This document shows, one piece after another, positions 5,498 through 9,579 of a DNA stretch of 9,579 nucleotides; the first letter of the stretch is position 1; the number at the start of each line of letters is the position of its first letter. Where the stretch lies: positions 1-9,579 of the forward strand of contig CAMLSG010000211.1 in NCBI GenBank assembly GCA_946482635.1. The letters run 5' to 3'. Source of the stretch: an uncultured Duganella sp. GTDB taxonomy: Bacteria; Pseudomonadota; Gammaproteobacteria; Burkholderiales; Burkholderiaceae. The notes under the pieces are model-generated. The model was given only the letters and a program-made list of their open reading frames with translations, did no database searches and had not been told where the DNA came from. The position numbers were made by a program, and so were the translations under genes.

Positions 5498-8400
5498 GTA
5501 TGCGAGACCTATCGATGAGGCCACTCTTTAAACAATTGATGCTGGCGGCGCTGTTTGCCGGCAGCGTGCTGGGCGCCGCCTTGTCGCGCGCTGCCAGCAC
5601 GGACCTGGCCGACAAGCCGTTGGCAAACTCCACCACCGTGCAGCTCTTGCCGAACATTATGCTCGACCTGGACAACTCGGGCAGCATGCTGTGGAACTAC
5701 ATGCCGGACTATGTGCGCGTGCAGTCGAGTGGCGACTATCTTAAACTTTGCCGCTACACCAATGGCAGCCTGGCCGTGATTTGCCAGGATGGCGATCCGC
5801 CTTTTGCGGCCAGCTCTTTTAACAAGGTCTACTATAACCCGGCGGTGCGCTATGACTGGCCGACCACGGCCAAAGGCGAACGCCTGGCAGATAAGACTGA
5901 CGAGCATCGGACGGCTTATAAGGCGCCGTGGTCGAATATCCCGAGCGACGGCTATGGCATCCAGGATATCAACTACACGTATGCGGAGCCGCTGTATAGC
6001 GAATTCCCTTGTGGTGTCTATAATCCGCGTACACGACGAACAGACGAATGCGATACGAAGCCTCCCGGCCATCTCATCAATCTTCAAACTGTCGGCACTA
6101 TCAAGGCCAGCTATCCCGATCGCGTCTGGTGTCCTAGTTCGGGATCCCCGGATGCGGAGTGCAGGCAGGCTATCAGTGGGACCAGCTACACCTATCCGAA
6201 CCGTGATTATTCAGCGGCGAGGGAAGTCAAAGGCGCCCCCTACTACTACAACGTACCCGTCAAATGGTGTAAGGATAGTTCCGCGACCGATTGTTTGGAC
6301 CTGCGCGACAAATCGCACGAGACTGTTGTGTACGGCAAATGGGAGCGGGTCGACATTATTCAGACCCGCAGCACTTATCCGAAAGCGCCTACGCGTACCG
6401 ATTGCGCGGCCGCGAACAGCTGCAGCTACGACGAAGAGATGACCAACTTCGCGACCTGGTATGCCTGGTACCGGACCCGGACCCAGATGACCAAGACGGC
6501 CATTGGCCTGGCGTTCAAGGACGTGCGCGGAAATCCCAAGTCGATGGCGGAAGACAAGACTGACCCAAGCTACTTCCATACGCGGCTTGGGCTGATGACC
6601 ATCGATAATACGACCATCAAAGTACCCATCGATGCGTTCGAGGGCGGGCACAAGCAAACCTTCTATGACAAGCTGTATGAGCTTTACCCAAATACCAATA
6701 CGCCATTGCGTAATGCGTTGAACGAAGTCGGCCGCCTGTACAAGTTTGGTAAAAACGATGCATTCCCGACTGGGAAGTATGATCCGATCCAGGCGGCATG
6801 CCAGCGCAACTTCGTTATCCTGGCAACGGACGGTTACTGGAACCAGAACCATAAACTGTATATCGACGATCCGAAGGCCACGCAGTTGAAGGACCAGGAC
6901 GGCGACATCAAAAAGGCGCCACGGCCGTCGTATGCGCCCTACAACAGTGCGACCGACCAGATTTCGTTGGCGGACATTGCGTTTTATTACTACAACAACG
7001 ACCTGCGTCCCGACATGGAGAACATCGTTCCCAGTGCCGGCGGCAACAAGGACGTCAACGATGTCGCCAACCACCAGCACATGACCACCTTTACCCTGGG
7101 GCTGGGCGTGGACGGTACGCTGGCTTACCGCAACGACTACAAGACTGCCAAGACGGGCGACTACTACAAGATCCTGCAAGGGGGCACCAAGGAATGGCCG
7201 GCGGCAGTCGCCAACGATCCGACCGCGATCGACGACTTGTGGCATGCCGCCGTCAACGGCCGCGGCACTTATTTCAGTGCCAAGGACCCGACCACGCTGC
7301 AGGACAGCCTGCACCAGGCGCTGGGCAGTATCGGCCAGTCCGACGGCAGCGGCGCTGCCGCCGCGACCAGCAACCTGATGCCGGTCGAAGGCGATAATTT
7401 CATCTATATCGCGAACTACCGTACCCAGCTGTGGGATGGCGAGCTGAGCGCCTATGCCATCAATGTCCAGACCGGCGAAATCATGGGCGAGCCGAAATGG
7501 CAGGCCGCGACGCAGTTGCGCAGCAAGTTCGCGTCGGACGGCAGCGACAAACGCGTCATCTATACCTCGGACGCCAGCAACAGGCTGGTGCCCTTCACTG
7601 CCGCGGGCCTGGATAAGAACCAGTTGGCATTCTTCTCCAAAACCGTGCAACAGTCGCTGAGCCAATATAAGAATTGGACCAGCAAGCAAATTGACGCGGC
7701 CAACGAGACTACCCTGGTGAACTTCCTGCGCGGCAACGATCCGCTGGACAAGGACGGCATGCGCCTGTACCGCGAGCGCGACAAGCTGCTGGGCGACTTT
7801 ATCCACTCGCAGCCCATCTACGTCAAGAATCCGCCATTTGGCTTCCTGGACGAGGGCTACGCCGCGTACACGCAAAAGGAGCGGGACGCCATCGTCTACG
7901 CTGCCGCCAACGACGGCATGCTGCATGCCTTCGATGCGCTGACCGGCGACGAGCGCTGGGCCTACATTCCGCCGATGGTCCTGCCCGACCTTTGGCAGCT
8001 GGCCAATAAGGACTATGCCGACCGCCATCGCTACTACCTGGATGGCCAGATTATCGTTGCCGACGTCAAGTACGGCAACGACTGGAAGACCATCCTGATC
8101 GGTGCGATGGGCAAGGGCGGCCGCGGCTATTATGCGCTCGATATCACCAGCACCAAGCAGCCGCCGAAAGTATTGTGGACCTACACTGCCGACGACAATC
8201 CGAATATGGGTTACAGCTATGGCGCGGCGCAAGTCACCAAGATCGAAGGCAAATGGGTCGCGGTGCTGACTTCCGGCTACAACAATATCAAGGAAAACGG
8301 CAAGTACGACGGCGATGGCCAGGGCCATGTGTTTATCCTGGACCTGACCGATCCCAAGATGAAGGATCACGTCGTGGACATTTCCACCGGCGTCGGCGAC

Positions 8401-9210
8401 CGCCTGAACCCGAGCGGGCTGGCGCGCATCAATATTGCCGCGGCAAGTAACTTCAATACCGACAATACGGAAGACCGGGCTTACGGCGGCGACCTGCTGG
8501 GCAACCTGTGGCGTTTCAACCTGAAGCAGCACACCGCCACCAAGCTGCTGGAACTGAGCGACACCCGTCCCATCACGGCGGCGCCGGACCTGACCCGGCG
8601 CGAGGACGGTACGATCGTGGTGTATTTCGGCACCGGACGTTTCCTGGGCTCGTCCGACCTGGTGATTCCAGAGGAAAGCATGCCGACGCAAATCGTTGGC
8701 GCCATCAAGGACGTGGTGACGGACGCCCCAATCCAGCTGGATTCCCTGGTCGAGCAAACCATGGATAACGGCGCAGATTCCCGCAGCAGCACGTCGAAAA
8801 AGGCAGTTGACTGGGACAAGGATAAGGGCTGGTACCTGCAGTTGCCGAGCAAGGGCGAGCGGGTGAGCATCGACCCGCAGGTGTTTAACGATATCTTCCT
8901 GGTGCCAACCGTGGTGCCAACGGCGTCGGCTTGCCAGCCCGGTGGTTACAGCTGGCTGTACCAGTTCAGCGTTGGCGGCGGCAAGACCCTGGACAACACA
9001 CCGGTCGGCACCAGGCTGGTATCGCCTGTGGTCGGCACGACCATGAGCAAGCTGGTGAACGGCAAGGCCGTGGTCTTTGCCATTACTGCCGACGGCAAGC
9101 GTCCGAAGGCAATCCAGTTGAATACACCTACGCCGGGCGGGGGCAACGAGAACCCGGATGGCACGAAGCCAGAGGCCAAGCGGCTGCAGTGGCGTGAATT
9201 GGGCAAATAA
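5494..9210 (+). CDS. pilY1: PilY1/PilC-type tip adhesin with VWA-like and beta-propeller domains
   Basis: A 1238-residue exported protein. A signal peptide covers roughly residues 1-34 (LFKQLMLAALFAGSVLGAAL, then SRAA). A von Willebrand A-like domain follows, with the MIDAS motif D60-N-S-G-S64, Thr403 in NTPLRNAL and T445-D-G in ILATDGYWN; a long insert separates the first two elements. The C-terminal half is the PilY1/PilC quinoprotein-like beta-propeller: LGDFIHSQPIYV, VYAAANDGMLHAFDALTGDE (N806-D807) and YGGDLLGNLWRF (997-1008). Family role: placed at the pilus tip by the minor pilins, it promotes extension, adhesion and surface sensing, often controlled by calcium. The calcium loop before YGGD reads N986-F-N-T-D-N-T-E-D994, with Asn where P. 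aeruginosa PilY1 is recalled to have Asp. It lacks an RGD; the matching place reads RGND (746-749). The start overlaps the pilX stop (ATGA); ATG 5500 or 5515 are alternatives that keep the signal peptide. Confidence 0.94.
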   Translation: MSMRDLSMRPLFKQLMLAALFAGSVLGAALSRAASTDLADKPLANSTTVQLLPNIMLDLDNSGSMLWNYMPDYVRVQSSGDYLKLCRYTNGSLAVICQDGDPPFAASSFNKVYYNPAVRYDWPTTAKGERLADKTDEHRTAYKAPWSNIPSDGYGIQDINYTYAEPLYSEFPCGVYNPRTRRTDECDTKPPGHLINLQTVGTIKASYPDRVWCPSSGSPDAECRQAISGTSYTYPNRDYSAAREVKGAPYYYNVPVKWCKDSSATDCLDLRDKSHETVVYGKWERVDIIQTRSTYPKAPTRTDCAAANSCSYDEEMTNFATWYAWYRTRTQMTKTAIGLAFKDVRGNPKSMAEDKTDPSYFHTRLGLMTIDNTTIKVPIDAFEGGHKQTFYDKLYELYPNTNTPLRNALNEVGRLYKFGKNDAFPTGKYDPIQAACQRNFVILATDGYWNQNHKLYIDDPKATQLKDQDGDIKKAPRPSYAPYNSATDQISLADIAFYYYNNDLRPDMENIVPSAGGNKDVNDVANHQHMTTFTLGLGVDGTLAYRNDYKTAKTGDYYKILQGGTKEWPAAVANDPTAIDDLWHAAVNGRGTYFSAKDPTTLQDSLHQALGSIGQSDGSGAAAATSNLMPVEGDNFIYIANYRTQLWDGELSAYAINVQTGEIMGEPKWQAATQLRSKFASDGSDKRVIYTSDASNRLVPFTAAGLDKNQLAFFSKTVQQSLSQYKNWTSKQIDAANETTLVNFLRGNDPLDKDGMRLYRERDKLLGDFIHSQPIYVKNPPFGFLDEGYAAYTQKERDAIVYAAANDGMLHAFDALTGDERWAYIPPMVLPDLWQLANKDYADRHRYYLDGQIIVADVKYGNDWKTILIGAMGKGGRGYYALDITSTKQPPKVLWTYTADDNPNMGYSYGAAQVTKIEGKWVAVLTSGYNNIKENGKYDGDGQGHVFILDLTDPKMKDHVVDISTGVGDRLNPSGLARINIAAASNFNTDNTEDRAYGGDLLGNLWRFNLKQHTATKLLELSDTRPITAAPDLTRREDGTIVVYFGTGRFLGSSDLVIPEESMPTQIVGAIKDVVTDAPIQLDSLVEQTMDNGADSRSSTSKKAVDWDKDKGWYLQLPSKGERVSIDPQVFNDIFLVPTVVPTASACQPGGYSWLYQFSVGGGKTLDNTPVGTRLVSPVVGTTMSKLVNGKAVVFAITADGKRPKAIQLNTPTPGGGNENPDGTKPEAKRLQWRELGK

Positions 9211-9579
9211 TACGCAGCCGGCACGGCGGGCGCATGCCTTGGCCTTGCTGTTGACAGTGCTGGCGCACCTGGCTGTCCTGGCCTGCATCGGCAGGCAGCG
9301 GGCGGCAAGCGAAAGCGCGCCGCAGCCTGGCTCTTCCATGCTCCTGCTGGCCTTGCTGCCGGCGCCGGCATCGGCGCCGGCCATCGGCAGGGTGGCGGCG
9401 CAGCTACCGGTGGCGGCGCCTGCCGCGCCCGCAGCTCCTCCACCGCAGGCCGCGCCGGCGTCCGAGCCAGTGTTTGAGCCGCGCTTCTTTCAACCGCATG
9501 AATTGACCGAACAGCCGTCGGTGGCCAGCGGCCTGGCCCGGCGCCGCTGGCTGGTGCTGCCGGAGGTTGCCGGCGGCAG
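9194..9579 (+). CDS. Membrane-anchored Pro/Ala-rich protein, possibly TonB-like, cut at right edge
   Basis: Open frame from GTG 9194 to the window end (128 complete codons). The protein starts with a short basic N-terminus (NTQPARRAH), one hydrophobic segment (ALALLLTVLAHLAVLACI, about 15-32), and a second, shorter hydrophobic patch (MLLLALLP, 49-56). A Pro/Ala-rich stretch (57-92) ends before EPRFFQPHELTEQP. Cytosolic start, single span and proline-rich spacer are the layout of TonB-type energy transducers, and 'FFxxxELTxxP' resembles the region before the C-terminal domain of some short betaproteobacterial TonB-like proteins. The C-terminal domain that would prove this is outside the window. 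Third codon positions are mostly G or C, as in the pilus genes, which supports real coding. GTG 9194 overlaps the last 17 bases of pilY1 with no good ribosome site; TTG codons or ATG 9338 are alternatives. It may be the next gene of the pilus operon or unrelated. Confidence 0.55.
   Translation, partial: MNWANNTQPARRAHALALLLTVLAHLAVLACIGRQRAASESAPQPGSSMLLLALLPAPASAPAIGRVAAQLPVAAPAAPAAPPPQAAPASEPVFEPRFFQPHELTEQPSVASGLARRRWLVLPEVAGG
9358..9381. repeat. Perfect 10-bp inverted repeat within the TonB-like frame
   Basis: GCCGGCGCCG (9358-9367) and CGGCGCCGGC (9372-9381) are perfect complements around the loop GCAT. The sequence falls within codons for Pro, Ala and Gly and is probably a by-product of that biased composition. 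There is no T-run after it, so it is not a standard terminator for pilY1, though the hairpin could still be stable in RNA. Confidence 0.4.

Noticed and set aside
6211..9384. Very long minus-strand open frame (1057 codons) opposite pilY1
   Set aside because: It mirrors the G+C-rich third-position bias of pilY1. Its translation shows no family motif, whereas the plus strand gives a full PilY1.
8946..9443. Minus-strand frame rich in Pro/Ala/Arg across the pilY1 end
   Set aside because: Shadow of the end of pilY1 and of the TonB-like frame; low-complexity translation without motifs.

Overview
The window reads as part of a betaproteobacterial chromosome, most likely the Oxalobacteraceae (Massilia/Duganella/Janthinobacterium type). 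This is inferred from the style and order of the type IV pilus genes and the G+C-rich codon use of the right three quarters. No rRNA, tRNA, CRISPR array or recognisable transposase was seen.

Left part (1 to about 2018), minus strand, visibly lower in G+C. It holds a compact cassette of three overlapping genes read right to left: a 230-aa protein of unknown function (1873 to 1181), a 180-aa protein with a probable small beta-barrel domain (1194 to 652), and a metallo-beta-lactamase-fold hydrolase with an intact HWHDDH metal motif (662 down to the left edge, cut off by the window). A candidate extended -10 promoter lying between the arms of a perfect 9-bp inverted repeat sits just upstream of the first gene.

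Junction (about 1925 to 2321). On the minus strand, about 29 codons match the amino terminus of the mismatch repair protein MutS (ending TPMMQQYL), then stop abruptly at about 2020. The cassette lies on the far side of that break, so it probably entered, or was integrated at, the 5' end of mutS. The rest, 2107 to 2321, looks like the former divergent control region between mutS and the pilus operon.

Right part (2322 to 9579), plus strand. A tightly packed minor-pilin operon: pilE, fimT (GspH family), pilV, pilW, pilX and pilY1, with start and stop codons overlapping at most joints. These proteins are expected to form the priming and tip complex of type IVa pili, with PilY1 as the large tip adhesin and regulator. 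A proline/alanine-rich, single-membrane-span, TonB-like gene begins inside the end of pilY1 and runs off the right edge.

The pilus operon is ordinary and well supported. The unusual part is the three-gene cassette with a possible operator, placed at a broken mutS 5' end. It has the layout of a small accessory (possibly defence or stress) system, but its function cannot be proven from sequence alone.
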